This document shows positions 54,633-63,270 of a DNA stretch of 64,000 bases, one piece after another. The DNA is from Knoellia aerolata DSM 18566 (lineage in GTDB: Bacteria > Actinomycetota > Actinomycetes > Actinomycetales > Dermatophilaceae): the NCBI RefSeq assembly GCF_000768695.1, contig NZ_AVPL01000007.1, forward strand, positions 35,068-99,067, in the 5' to 3' direction. The notes beneath the pieces are model-generated. The model was not told where the DNA came from, did no database searches, and saw only the letters and a list, made by a program, of their open reading frames with translations. Every line of letters begins with the position of its first letter. Within the stretch, counting starts at the first letter, position 1. The position numbers and the translations under genes were made by a program.

Positions 54633-56771
54633 TCACGCGGGGACGCTGGCCACGCCGGGCGGCAGGAAGCGGGACCCGGTGACCTTCTCGGAGACGCCCT
54701 CGCGGTCGAGCAGCGGGGTGACCCCGCCGTTCCAGAACTGGAAGCCGGCGCCCGTGATGAGCGCGAGGTCGATGTCCATCGGGGCCTGGGCGACGCCCTC
54801 GTCGAGCATCATCCGGATCTCCTCGGCGAGGACGGAGAGGACCCGCTCGCGGACCTGGGTGACGTCCAGCTCGACCGGGTTCGCGGGCGCGATGTGGGCC
54901 GCCTCGAGCGCGGGGTCGACGACGAGACGTCCGTCGACCTGCTGGTAGTAGCCGGGCCTGCCGAGCTCGACCATCTTCTTGAGGTTGGGCGAGACGTGGA
55001 ACCGGTCGCCGAAGGCGCGGTGGAGCGTCTCGCTGTTGTGCAGCGCGATCGTCGGGCCGACGAGGCCGATGAGGACGAACGGCGGCATCGGAGCGAGCCC
55101 GGCCAGGGCCTTCTCCGCCACGGGGACGGGCGTGCCCTCGTCGACGATCCGGCTGAACTCGCCCATGTAGCGGGCGAGGAGGCGGTTGACGATGAACGAC
55201 GGGCTGTCCTTGACGAGGATCGTCGTCTTCTTCAGCGCCCTTCCGGTGGCGAAGGCCGTGGCCAGCGAGGCGTCGTCGGTCTGGTCGCCCCGGACGATCT
55301 CGAGGAGCGGCATGACGGCGACCGGGTTGAAGAAGTGCAGACCGACGACCCGCTCCGGGTGCTGCAGGTCGGCGGCCATCTCGGTGATCGACAGCGAGCT
55401 CGTGTTGGACGCGAGGACGCACTCGGGCGAGACGACGGCCTCGACCTCGGCCCACACCTGCTTCTTGACCGACATCTCCTCGAAGACCGCCTCGACGACG
55501 AGGTCGGCGTCGGCGAAGCCGTCCTTGGAGGTCGAACCGGTGACCAGGCCGGTGAGGTGGTTGGCGCGGTCGCGGCCTATCTTGCCGCGCTCGAGGGACG
55601 TCGCGATCTCGGCGTGGACCCAGGCCACGCCCTTGGCGACCCGGTCCTCGTCGAGGTCGGTCATGACGACCGGCACCTTGAGGTTGCGGGCGAAGAGGAG
55701 CGCGAGCTGGCTCGCCATGAGGCCGGCACCGACGATGCCGACCTTGGTGACCTTGCGGGCCAGGGCCTTGTCCGGGGCGCCGGCCGGGCGCTTGGCCCGC
55801 TTCTGGACGAGGTCGAAGGCGTAGAGGCCGGCGCGCAGCTCGTCGGCCATGAGCAGGTCTGCCAGCGCCTCGTCCTCGGCGGCGAAGGCTTCGTCACGCG
55901 TGGCGGTGCGGGCTGCCTCGACGAGGGCCAGCGCCCGCAGCGGACCGGGGGAGCGGCCGGCCGTCTTGGCGAGCACGAGGCCCTTGGCCGCCTTGAGCGC
56001 GGCGGCCCACTCGGCCTCGTCGCGGCTCACCACGGGGCGCTCGACGGTGGTCTCGCCGCTGACGACCCTGCCGGCCCACGCGATGGACTCCTCGAGGAAG
56101 TCGGCCGGCTCGAGCAGCACGTCGGCGATGCCGAGCTTCGCGGCGGCCGGACCGGAGAGCATCCGGTTGGTGTTCATCGGGTTCTCGATGATGACCTTGA
56201 GCGCGTTCGCCGGGCCGACGAGGTTCGGGAGCAGGTAGCAGCCGCCCCAGCCCGGCACGAGGCCGAGGAAGGTCTCCGGGAGCGCGAGCGCGGGAACGCC
56301 GGCGCTGATGGTCCGGTGGTCGCACGACAGGGCCAGCTCGACGCCGCCGCCCATGGCGGCTCCGTTGACGAACGCGAAGGTCGGGACGGGCAGGTCCATG
56401 ACCGACGCGAACGCGGCGTGGCCGGCCCGGGCGATCTCGAGCGCCTGCTCGCGGCTGCTCACCGTGGGGACGCCGGAGAGGTCGGCGCCGACGGCGAAGA
56501 TGAACGGCTTGCCGGTGATGCCGACGGCCTGGATCTCGCCGGCCTCGGCACGGCGACGGAGGGTGCCGACGACCTGCCCGAGGGCGGCGATGCCCTCGGG
56601 GCCGAAGGTGTTGGGCCGGGTGTGGTCGAGGCCGTTGTCGAGGGTGACCAGGGCCAGCGTCCCGGCGTCACCGGCGAGGGCGACGTCCTGGACGAGGGCG
56701 CGGGTGACGACCTCGCCGCGCGGGGCGCTGGTGGCGGTGACGGTGGTGGTGGGGGTGGTGGTCGCGGTCAT
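54633..56771 (-). CDS. fadB: Fatty acid oxidation multifunctional protein (enoyl-CoA hydratase / 3-hydroxyacyl-CoA dehydrogenase)
   Basis: 712 residues. The N-terminal 200 residues form a crotonase-fold hydratase (TGKPFIFAVGADLSGVP oxyanion motif, AFVNGAAMGGGVELALSCDH). From about residue 330 a 3HCDH NAD domain follows (VGIVGAGLMASQLALLFARN, LVVEAVFEEMSVKKQVWAEV), then the C-terminal 3HCDH domain with GLHFFNPVAVMPLLEIVRG. Hydrates and oxidises acyl-CoA intermediates in beta-oxidation. Lies one base behind fadA, and together they form the trifunctional complex. Confidence 0.93.
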   Translation of the reverse strand: MTATTTPTTTVTATSAPRGEVVTRALVQDVALAGDAGTLALVTLDNGLDHTRPNTFGPEGIAALGQVVGTLRRRAEAGEIQAVGITGKPFIFAVGADLSGVPTVSSREQALEIARAGHAAFASVMDLPVPTFAFVNGAAMGGGVELALSCDHRTISAGVPALALPETFLGLVPGWGGCYLLPNLVGPANALKVIIENPMNTNRMLSGPAAAKLGIADVLLEPADFLEESIAWAGRVVSGETTVERPVVSRDEAEWAAALKAAKGLVLAKTAGRSPGPLRALALVEAARTATRDEAFAAEDEALADLLMADELRAGLYAFDLVQKRAKRPAGAPDKALARKVTKVGIVGAGLMASQLALLFARNLKVPVVMTDLDEDRVAKGVAWVHAEIATSLERGKIGRDRANHLTGLVTGSTSKDGFADADLVVEAVFEEMSVKKQVWAEVEAVVSPECVLASNTSSLSITEMAADLQHPERVVGLHFFNPVAVMPLLEIVRGDQTDDASLATAFATGRALKKTTILVKDSPSFIVNRLLARYMGEFSRIVDEGTPVPVAEKALAGLAPMPPFVLIGLVGPTIALHNSETLHRAFGDRFHVSPNLKKMVELGRPGYYQQVDGRLVVDPALEAAHIAPANPVELDVTQVRERVLSVLAEEIRMMLDEGVAQAPMDIDLALITGAGFQFWNGGVTPLLDREGVSEKVTGSRFLPPGVASVPA

Positions 56772-56772
56772 G

Positions 56773-57984
56773 TCAGGCCTCCGTGCCGTAGTCGGCGTGG
56801 TGCGGGTTCTCCCAGATGACGCTGCCGCCCATGCCGATGCCGATGCACATGGCGGTGAGGCCGTAGCGGACGTCGGGGTGCTCGGCGAACTGGGCGGCGA
56901 GCTGGGTCATGAGCCGCACGCCCGAGGACGCGAGCGGGTGCCCGGTGGCGATGGCGCCGCCGTACTCGTTGACCCGGGGGTCGTCGTCGGCGATGCCGAA
57001 GTGGTCGAGGAAGGCGAGCACCTGGACGGCGAACGCCTCGTTGAGCTCGAAGAGGCCGATGTCCTCGATCGACAGGCCCGCCTTGGCGAGCGCCTTCTCC
57101 GTCGCCGGGACCGGGCCGATGCCCATGACCTCGGGTTCGACGCCGACGAAGCCGAACGACACCAGCCGCATCTTCACCGGCAGGCCGAGCTCCTCGGCGG
57201 CCTGCTCGGACGCGAGGATGCAGGCGGTGGCGCCGTCGTTGAGGCCGGCCGCGTTCCCGGCGGACACGCTCCCGTGGGGGCGGAAGGGCGTCTTGAGACC
57301 GGCCAGCTCCTCGACCGTCGTGCCGGGGCGCGGCGGCTCGTCCATCGTGGCGAGGCCGAAGCCGCGCTCGGAGTGGCGGGTCGCCATGGGTACGAGGTCC
57401 GGCTGGATCCTGCCCGCGTCGTAGGCCGCAGCGAGCTTCGCCTGGCTGCTCACGGCATACGCGTCGGAACGCTCCCTGGTGAGCTGCGGGAAGCGGTCGT
57501 GCAGGTTCTCGGCGGTGTTGCCCATCGACAGGGCGGACTGGTCGACGATCTTCTCGGCGAGCAGGCGCGGGTTGGGGTCGATGCCCTCACCCATCGGGTG
57601 GCGGCCCATGTGTTCGACGCCGCCGGCGATGGCGACGTCGTAGGCGCCGAAGCCGATCGAGGACGCGACGTTGGTCACCGCGGTCATCGCGCCGGCGCAC
57701 ATGCGGTCGACGGAGTAGCCGGGGACGGTGTTGGGCAGCCCGGACAGGAGGGCGGCGAGGCGGCCGAGCGTCAGGCCCTGGTCGCCGATCTGCGTCGTGG
57801 CCGCGATCGCGACCTCCTCGACGCGGTCCTTGGGAAGCTGGGGGTTGCGCTTGAGCAGCTCGCGGATGCAGCGGACGACGAGGTCGTCGGCGCGGGTCTG
57901 GGCGTACATGCCCTTCTCCCCGGCCTTGCCGAACGGCGTGCGCACGCCGTCCACGAAGACGACCTCATTCAGGGTGCGGGGCAC
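56773..57984 (-). CDS. fadA: Acetyl-CoA acyltransferase (3-ketoacyl-CoA thiolase)
   Basis: 403 residues. Catalytic Cys in DRMCAGAMTAVTNVASS near residue 93, then NEAFAVQVLAF, GGAIATGHPLASSGVR with the active His, and MCIGIGMGGSVIWE with the second Cys. Cleaves 3-ketoacyl-CoA in the last step of beta-oxidation. First gene of the fadA-fadB unit. A 253-base gap with hairpin repeats lies upstream. Confidence 0.94.
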   Translation of the reverse strand: MPRTLNEVVFVDGVRTPFGKAGEKGMYAQTRADDLVVRCIRELLKRNPQLPKDRVEEVAIAATTQIGDQGLTLGRLAALLSGLPNTVPGYSVDRMCAGAMTAVTNVASSIGFGAYDVAIAGGVEHMGRHPMGEGIDPNPRLLAEKIVDQSALSMGNTAENLHDRFPQLTRERSDAYAVSSQAKLAAAYDAGRIQPDLVPMATRHSERGFGLATMDEPPRPGTTVEELAGLKTPFRPHGSVSAGNAAGLNDGATACILASEQAAEELGLPVKMRLVSFGFVGVEPEVMGIGPVPATEKALAKAGLSIEDIGLFELNEAFAVQVLAFLDHFGIADDDPRVNEYGGAIATGHPLASSGVRLMTQLAAQFAEHPDVRYGLTAMCIGIGMGGSVIWENPHHADYGTEA

Positions 57985-58090
57985 GGTGGGCCTCTCTGGT
58001 CGGAGCAGGGGTGGTTGCTCGTCAGGCTACTAAGCGAGCGCTCACCTGCGTCACCCTTCCCGCCGTGAGAGCCGTCACCCCCCGGTTGCG

Positions 58091-58136
58091 TGCGTCCGCA
58101 AGGGTGGTCGAGAAGCCGACCAGGGTTGCGGACGCA
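58091..58136. repeat. Hairpin repeat, copy 1
   Basis: TGCGTCCGCAA and TTGCGGACGCA form an 11-bp perfect stem; inside it GGTC and GACC can pair further. A near-identical copy lies at 58165-58208. Both fall between the rnd 3' end and the fadA start. Confidence 0.75.
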
Positions 58137-58164
58137 ACGCGGCGGGGCGGGACGGCATACGGCA

Positions 58165-58208
58165 GCGTCCGCAAGGGTGGTCGAGAAGGTGACCAGGGTT
58201 GCGGACGC
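58165..58208. repeat. Hairpin repeat, copy 2
   Basis: Same as copy 1, except for three bases in the loop region and one base less at each end. The two copies are separated by 28 bases that hold one CGGCATAC (58153-58160). Probably terminators for the RNase D transcript, doubled. Confidence 0.75.
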
Positions 58209-58212
58209 AGGA

Positions 58213-58236
58213 GGCAGTGCGGCAGTGCGGCAGTGC
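58213..58236. repeat. Three tandem copies of an 8-base unit after rnd
   Basis: GGCAGTGC occurs three times in a row without interruption, ending one base before the RNase D stop codon (58238-58240). A slippage-prone microsatellite. Confidence 0.8.
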
Positions 58237-58237
58237 G

Positions 58238-59584
58238 TCAGGCGGGGTCGGGGTGGGTCTCGAAGGCCTTGGCCAGCAGGGGCGCGACGACGTCGGCCTG
58301 CCACTGGCGGACGCCGTGGCTCCTCAGGGCGTCGGCGAAGCCCTCGACGTCACGGGCGACCGGGGGCCGCCAGACGACCCGGCGAAGGGGGTCGGGGGAG
58401 CAGACGTTCTCGACGGGGATGCGGTGCTGCTCGGCGAAGGTCGTGAGGTCGGTGCGCACCTCGTTGAGGCGGGCGGCGGCGACGGGGTCCTTGTCGGCCC
58501 AGGACCGGGCCGGCGGCGGACCGTCGGAGCGCAGGGTGCGAGGCGGCAGGTCGGCCTCGTCGATGGCCGACGCGCGCTTGACCGCGGCCACCCACTGGCG
58601 GCCGTAGCGCGCGATGGCGCGGTGACCGCGCGGGAGGTCGTCAGTCGACATCGGGGCCTGCGTCGCGATCGCGATGAGCCCGGCGTCGGGGAGGATGCGG
58701 CCGGGGGAGGTGTCGCGGTCCTGGGCGATGTCGTCGCGGGCGTACCACAGCTCGCGCACGATGGCCACGCCGCGACGGCTGCGGATGGTGTTGAGGCCGC
58801 TGGTGCGCCGCCACGGGTCGACCCGCTCGGTCGGCTCCCAGTGCAGCAGCGCCTCGAACTCCTGGCGGGCCCACTCGGACTTGTCCTGCAGGGCGAGGTC
58901 GACGCCCATGAGGTTGCGCAGCTCGGTGAGCACCTCGACGTCGAGCGCGGCGTAGCGCAGCCAGGGCTGGGGCAGCGGCCGGGTCGACCAGTCGACCGCC
59001 GAGTGCTCCTTGGCGAGGGCGAGCCCCAGGTAGTGCTCGACGACGGCGGCGAGTCCGACGCGGGGGAGCCCGAGCAGCCGTGCGGCGAGCTCGGTGTCGA
59101 AGAGCTGGCGCGGGCGCAGACCGACCTCGGCGAGGCAGGCGAGGTCCTGGGTCGCGGCGTGCAGGATCCACTCGGCCCGGCCGATGGCCTCGTCGAGCGG
59201 AGCCAGGTCGGGGCAGGCGATCGGGTCGATGAGCCACGTGCCCGAGCCCTCGCGCCGCACCTGCACGAGGTAGGCGCGCTGGCCGTAGCGGTAGCCGGAG
59301 GCGCGTTCGGCGTCGACGGCGACCGGACCCTCACCGGCGGCGATCGCGGCGGCCGCCTCGGTCAGGCCGCGCTCGGTCTCGACGACGTGCGGGACGCCGT
59401 CGGCCGGCTCGTCCAGCGGCACGGAGGGCGGGGCCGTCGGCTCGGCGGGCGCCTCGGGTGAGTCCACTGCCTCCGTCGCGTCCTGACCCGCGGAGACGGA
59501 CGAGTCGGAGACGGACGTGTCGGAGACGGGCTCCTCGGAGACGGGCTCCTCGGAGACGGCGGACGCGGTGGTGGGCTCGCTCAT
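58238..59584 (-). CDS. rnd: Ribonuclease D
   Basis: 448 residues. An acidic, low-complexity N-terminus of about 70 residues precedes the DEDDy 3'-5' exonuclease domain: GPVAVDAERASGYRYGQRAY (first Asp-Glu), ILHAATQDLACLAEVG and LRYAALDVEVLTELR (Tyr and last Asp). An HRDC domain follows, and a second helical domain ends the protein. Trims tRNA and other RNA 3' ends. ATG 59584 is one base behind the DUF3000 stop. The 5' end contains a 15-base minisatellite. Confidence 0.9.
   Translation of the reverse strand: MSEPTTASAVSEEPVSEEPVSDTSVSDSSVSAGQDATEAVDSPEAPAEPTAPPSVPLDEPADGVPHVVETERGLTEAAAAIAAGEGPVAVDAERASGYRYGQRAYLVQVRREGSGTWLIDPIACPDLAPLDEAIGRAEWILHAATQDLACLAEVGLRPRQLFDTELAARLLGLPRVGLAAVVEHYLGLALAKEHSAVDWSTRPLPQPWLRYAALDVEVLTELRNLMGVDLALQDKSEWARQEFEALLHWEPTERVDPWRRTSGLNTIRSRRGVAIVRELWYARDDIAQDRDTSPGRILPDAGLIAIATQAPMSTDDLPRGHRAIARYGRQWVAAVKRASAIDEADLPPRTLRSDGPPPARSWADKDPVAAARLNEVRTDLTTFAEQHRIPVENVCSPDPLRRVVWRPPVARDVEGFADALRSHGVRQWQADVVAPLLAKAFETHPDPA
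59491..59565 (-). repeat. 15-base minisatellite in the 5' end of rnd
   Basis: CGGAGACGG recurs at 59491, 59506, 59521, 59536 and 59551, exactly every 15 bases. In frame it encodes a five-residue repeat of the form S[DE]xxV (SEEPV, SEEPV, SDTSV, SDSSV). The copies at 59521 and 59536 are identical. Confidence 0.8.
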
Positions 59585-59585
59585 G

Positions 59586-60170
59586 TCAGCGTCGCGGCCC
59601 GGGCAGGGCCACCACGCCCTCCGGCAGCGGCGGCAGGCCGGCGATGGTGCACAGCAGGTCCGACCACGCGAGCAGGTGCGCTCCCGCGTCGGGGCCGATG
59701 GGCGTCCACGACGCGCGCACCTCCATCTCGACGCTGGCCGGGCGGTCGGCCAGCGCGGCGAAGCTCTGGCTCACGACGCGGGTGACGGTGCCCGCCTCGG
59801 CGGTCGCCTGCACGCCGCGCATCGCGAGGGAGTCCATGAGCCATGACCAGCCGACCTCGCCGAGCAGCGGGTCGGCGGCCAGCTCCGGCTCGAGCTCGGC
59901 CCGCGCGAACGTCACCGCGCGCCACTGTCCGCCCCACGGCTCGGGCGCCGACGGGTCGTGCAGGAGGACGAACCGGCCGGACGCGAGCTCCTCGTCGTCG
60001 TCGGCGGCGCCGAGCACGTCGGCGGTGAGGGCGACGGCATACGGGGCGATGCGCTGGGGAGCCGGCACCTCGGTGATGCGGACCTCGGGACGCAACCGCG
60101 CGTGCCGGAGGGCCTCGAGGGCCTCGGTGAACTCCGGGGACTCGCGGCCGGGAAGGGAGCGTGTTGCCAC
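59586..60170 (-). CDS. DUF3000 family protein
   Basis: 194 residues from GTG 60170, chosen because TACGCT lies six bases upstream as a leaderless -10; a longer frame to 60221 has no support. It matches DUF3000, an actinobacterial family regularly found next to rnd and hemE. Visible parts include VATRSLPGRESPEFTEALEA and a central acidic GAADDDEELASGRFVLLHDP. No catalytic motif recognised; function unknown. It overlaps none of its neighbours and is divergent from the EamA transporter. Confidence 0.85.
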   Translation of the reverse strand: MATRSLPGRESPEFTEALEALRHARLRPEVRITEVPAPQRIAPYAVALTADVLGAADDDEELASGRFVLLHDPSAPEPWGGQWRAVTFARAELEPELAADPLLGEVGWSWLMDSLAMRGVQATAEAGTVTRVVSQSFAALADRPASVEMEVRASWTPIGPDAGAHLLAWSDLLCTIAGLPPLPEGVVALPGPRR

Positions 60171-60176
60171 CCAGAG

Positions 60177-60182
60177 AGCGTA
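60177..60182 (-). promoter_or_regulatory. -10 element of leaderless DUF3000 gene
   Basis: TACGCT on the minus strand, six bases before the GTG. It overlaps a GTATGCCG copy (60180-60187), as at 20194. Confidence 0.45.
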
Positions 60183-60229
60183 TGCCGGTCGGCTGGGTCC
60201 GTGGGTGAGGCCACGCCGCACGTCACCCC

Positions 60230-60235
60230 TAGGCT
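60230..60235 (+). promoter_or_regulatory. -10 element of leaderless eamA promoter
   Basis: TAGGCT followed by six bases and the ATG at 60242. Back to back with the DUF3000 promoter. Confidence 0.5.
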
Positions 60236-60241
60236 GCGCCC

Positions 60242-61075
60242 ATGCTCGCCGTCCTCGCCCTCGCCTCCTCGGCGGTGTGGGGGACCTCGGACTTCTTCGG
60301 CGGGCTCGTCGCCAAGCGTCTGCCCGCCGTCGCCGTCGTGGGGACGACGCAGGGGCTCGCCTTCCTCGTGCTCAGCGTGGTCGTCCTCGCACGGCTGGCC
60401 CTGGGTCACCCGCCCGAGCGGGGCGAATGGGTGGGGTGGGCGATGCTCGCCGGGGTCGCCGGGTCGTCCGGCCTCGTCGCGTTCTACACGGCGCTGGCCA
60501 GCGGCACGATGGGCGTCGTCGCCCCGATCGCGTCGATGGGCGTGCTCGTCCCGGTGACCCTCGGCGTCGCCTCGGGGGAGGCGCCGTCGCCGTGGGTGTG
60601 GGTCGGGATCGTCGTCGCCGTCGTCGGGATCGTCCTCGCGTCCGGGCCGGAGCTGTCCGGCGAGGTGTCGGCGAGGCCGGTGGTCCTGGCCGGTGTCGCG
60701 GCGGCGTGCTTCGGCATGGCGCTGTTCGCGCTCGACCGGGGGGCACGCGACTCCCTGCTCATGACGCTGTGGGGGATGCGGTGCACGTCGGTCGCCGGGT
60801 TCGTCGTCGCTGCCCTCGTGCTGCGCTCGGTCGGTGGCGTCCGGGTGCGCGACCTCGTGCCGTTGACCCTCATCGGGTGCGCCGACCTGCTCGCCAACGC
60901 CCTGTTCGCGACGGCGTCGTCCCGGGGGCAGGTGAGCATCGCCGCGGTGCTGGGGTCGCTCTACCCGGTGGCGACGATCCTGCTCGCCCGCCTCGTCCTC
61001 AAGGAGCGGCTCCGGCCGATCCAGGTCGCCGGTGTCGCCTGCGCCCTGCTCGGGGCCGCCGTCATCTCCCTCTGA
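60242..61075 (+). CDS. EamA/DMT-family transporter
   Basis: 277 residues with ten membrane segments in two five-helix EamA repeats (LASSAVWGTSDFFGGLVAKR at the start of the first, VLAGVAAACFGMALFALDRG at the start of the second, closing with LKERLRPIQVAGVACALLGA). Drug/metabolite exporters of this family move amino acids, purines or other small molecules; the substrate is unknown. A leaderless promoter precedes it and a long hairpin follows. Confidence 0.88.
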   Translation: MLAVLALASSAVWGTSDFFGGLVAKRLPAVAVVGTTQGLAFLVLSVVVLARLALGHPPERGEWVGWAMLAGVAGSSGLVAFYTALASGTMGVVAPIASMGVLVPVTLGVASGEAPSPWVWVGIVVAVVGIVLASGPELSGEVSARPVVLAGVAAACFGMALFALDRGARDSLLMTLWGMRCTSVAGFVVAALVLRSVGGVRVRDLVPLTLIGCADLLANALFATASSRGQVSIAAVLGSLYPVATILLARLVLKERLRPIQVAGVACALLGAAVISL

Positions 61076-61082
61076 TCCGCCG

Positions 61083-61140
61083 CCCCCTTGCGTCTGCGGA
61101 TGCGGTGGCTCCAGCCACCACATCCGCAGACGCAAGGGGG
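61083..61140 (+). terminator. 58-base near-perfect inverted repeat after eamA
   Basis: Two 28-base arms (61083-61110 and 61113-61140) with a two-base loop and a single mismatch. The arms begin and end with C5 and G5 runs. It lies between eamA and hemE, which read the same way, ending 18 bases before hemE. Confidence 0.75.
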
Positions 61141-61158
61141 TGGTGAGAGGATCACGCG

Positions 61159-62187
61159 GTGATCGCCGACAGCCCGCTCGTCCTTGCCGCCACCCGCCAG
61201 CCCGTGCCGCACACCCCCGTGTGGTTCATGCGGCAGGCCGGCCGCTCCCTGCCCGAGTACCGCGAGCTGCGTGAGGGCACGGCGATGCTCGAGGCCTGCC
61301 GGACGCCGGACCTCGTCACCGAGATCACCCTCCAGCCCGTCCGCCGGCACAAGGTCGACGCCGCGATCTTCTTCTCCGACATCGTCGTCCCGCTCGCAGC
61401 GGTCGGCGTCGACGTCGACATCGTCCCGGGCACCGGACCCGTCGTCCCCGCGCCGTTCCGCACCCGCGCCGACCTCGACCGCCTGCCGGACCTCACCCCC
61501 GACGCGATCCCCGACATCACCGAGTCGGTGAGCCGCCTCGTCGCCGAGCTCGGCGCGACCCCGCTCATCGGCTTCGCCGGGGCGCCGTTCACGCTGGCGT
61601 CCTACCTCGTCGAGGGGGGCCCGTCCCGCACGCACGAGCACACCAAGGCGCTCATGCACGGCGACCCGCAGCTCTGGAACGACCTGTGCGAGCGCCTGGC
61701 CCAGATCTCCGGTGCCTTCCTCCGCGTCCAGGTCGAGGCCGGTGCGAGCGCCGTCCAGCTCTTCGACTCCTGGGTCGGCGCGCTGCCCCGCGCCGACTAC
61801 GTCACCCACGTCCAGCGCCACTCCGCTGCCGCGCTCGCGGCCGTCGACGGACTCGGGGTGCCGCGCATCCACTTCGGTGTCGGCACCGGGGAGCTGCTCG
61901 ACCTCATGGGCGAGGCCGGCGCCGACGTCGTGGGGGTCGACTTCCGCGTCTCGCTCACCGACGCCGTCGCCCGGCTCGGTGACGCGTATGCCGTCCAGGG
62001 CAACCTCGACCCCGCCCTCCTCGGCGCCCCGTGGGAGGTCGTCGAGGCCAAGGTCCGCTCGATCCTCGACGCGGGGCGCGCCGCCCCGGGGCACATCTTC
62101 AACCTCGGCCACGGTGTCCCCCCGCACGCCGACCCCGACGTCCTCACCCGGATCGTCGAGGTCGTGCACGAGCACTCAGCCCGCTGA
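61159..62187 (+). CDS. hemE: Uroporphyrinogen decarboxylase
   Basis: 342 residues from GTG 61159. Substrate-binding [20 protein letters not shown], catalytic Asp in [27 protein letters not shown], and the C-terminal [16 protein letters not shown]. Turns uroporphyrinogen III into coproporphyrinogen III. The start is probably leaderless (GAGGAT six bases upstream). It converges with the DUF4349 gene by 12 bases; hemY follows beyond that gene on the same strand. Confidence 0.95.
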   Translation: MIADSPLVLAATRQPVPHTPVWFMRQAGRSLPEYRELREGTAMLEACRTPDLVTEITLQPVRRHKVDAAIFFSDIVVPLAAVGVDVDIVPGTGPVVPAPFRTRADLDRLPDLTPDAIPDITESVSRLVAELGATPLIGFAGAPFTLASYLVEGGPSRTHEHTKALMHGDPQLWNDLCERLAQISGAFLRVQVEAGASAVQLFDSWVGALPRADYVTHVQRHSAAALAAVDGLGVPRIHFGVGTGELLDLMGEAGADVVGVDFRVSLTDAVARLGDAYAVQGNLDPALLGAPWEVVEAKVRSILDAGRAAPGHIFNLGHGVPPHADPDVLTRIVEVVHEHSAR

Positions 62188-63144
62188 GGCCGAGGGGGGC
62201 GTCCCGCCGGGGTGGGCGAGGGCCGGCACGGCGCCGACCCGTCGGCGCCGCCACCACATGACGGCCGGGACGCCGACCAGTGCGCCGGCGAGGGCGAAGG
62301 GCAGCACGGCGCCGAGGGCGGTGGCCAGGACCGACAGCGACGACAGGAAGGCCGCCCACCCGGACCGCAGGCCGGACAGGAACCCGCCCGCCGTCACCGG
62401 CTCGAAGTCGTCGGTCGAGAGCGAGATGGAGATCGGCGACATCGCCACCGCGTCCTTGAGGTTCGCGAGCTGAGCGGTGAGGGCGTCGAGCTCGGCCTGG
62501 CGCCGGGACAGCTCGTTCTCGAGGGCGACGAGGTCGCTGATGCTCTTCGCGGTCGCGAGGAGGTCGCGGATGCGGCCGACGCTCTCGGTGAGCGACTTCA
62601 CGCGCGCCTCCGTGTCGACGTAGGTCGCCGTGACGTCCTCGCTCGAGCTCGACCGGAACTGCACGTCGCCGACCTTCTCGATGAGCCCGATCGTCGACTC
62701 GAGCGAGCTGGCGGGCACGCTGATGGTGATCGACCCGGCGGTGTCGGCGCCCGTCCCTCGCGGCGAGTACAGCTCCTCCGCCACGACTGCGCCGCCCTGG
62801 CTGGTGGCGATCGAGCGGATCCGCTCGGCGGAACCGCGCAGCGAGCCGACCTTGAGCTGGAGACTGGCACGACGGACGAGCTTGTCGCCGGTGCCGACCC
62901 GGATGCTGTCGGGTGCGACCTCGACCTTGGCGCCGCCCGCGAAGCCGGCCGTGCGGTCGCCGTCGGTCGGCTGCGGGGCGACCTCGGACTGGTCGACCGC
63001 CGCCGATCCGCTGGTGTCGCCGCCTGCCTCGTCGGAGGCCCCGGCGCAGGCCGTGAGGCCGCCGAGACCGAGCAGGGCGGCGAGGGAGAGGGCGGTGAGA
63101 CGGCGACGCCCGGAGGGGGACCGGCGAAGGACCGAGGTGCGCAT
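62176..63144 (-). CDS. DUF4349 domain lipoprotein
   Basis: 322 residues from ATG 63144. Signal peptide with lipobox LTAC, a disordered linker, then DUF4349: [20 protein letters not shown], the [20 protein letters not shown] coiled coil (about residues 165-235), and a C-terminal membrane segment ([18 protein letters not shown]) followed by Arg-Arg-Arg-Arg. It is therefore anchored at both ends. Function unknown. It overlaps the convergent hemE end by 12 bases and is divergent from hemY. Confidence 0.85.
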   Translation of the reverse strand: MRTSVLRRSPSGRRRLTALSLAALLGLGGLTACAGASDEAGGDTSGSAAVDQSEVAPQPTDGDRTAGFAGGAKVEVAPDSIRVGTGDKLVRRASLQLKVGSLRGSAERIRSIATSQGGAVVAEELYSPRGTGADTAGSITISVPASSLESTIGLIEKVGDVQFRSSSSEDVTATYVDTEARVKSLTESVGRIRDLLATAKSISDLVALENELSRRQAELDALTAQLANLKDAVAMSPISISLSTDDFEPVTAGGFLSGLRSGWAAFLSSLSVLATALGAVLPFALAGALVGVPAVMWWRRRRVGAVPALAHPGGTPPSASAG

Positions 63145-63270
63145 GATGCTCTCCACTTCTCGGGGCGGACCCCGGCTGCTGCGGTTGTCGAGGCTTGGAC
63201 GACGCGTGGCCGTCACCCGGTTCCTCGGTGCGGGTCACGACTTGGTGACGCCCGGTGAGAGAGTGACGAG

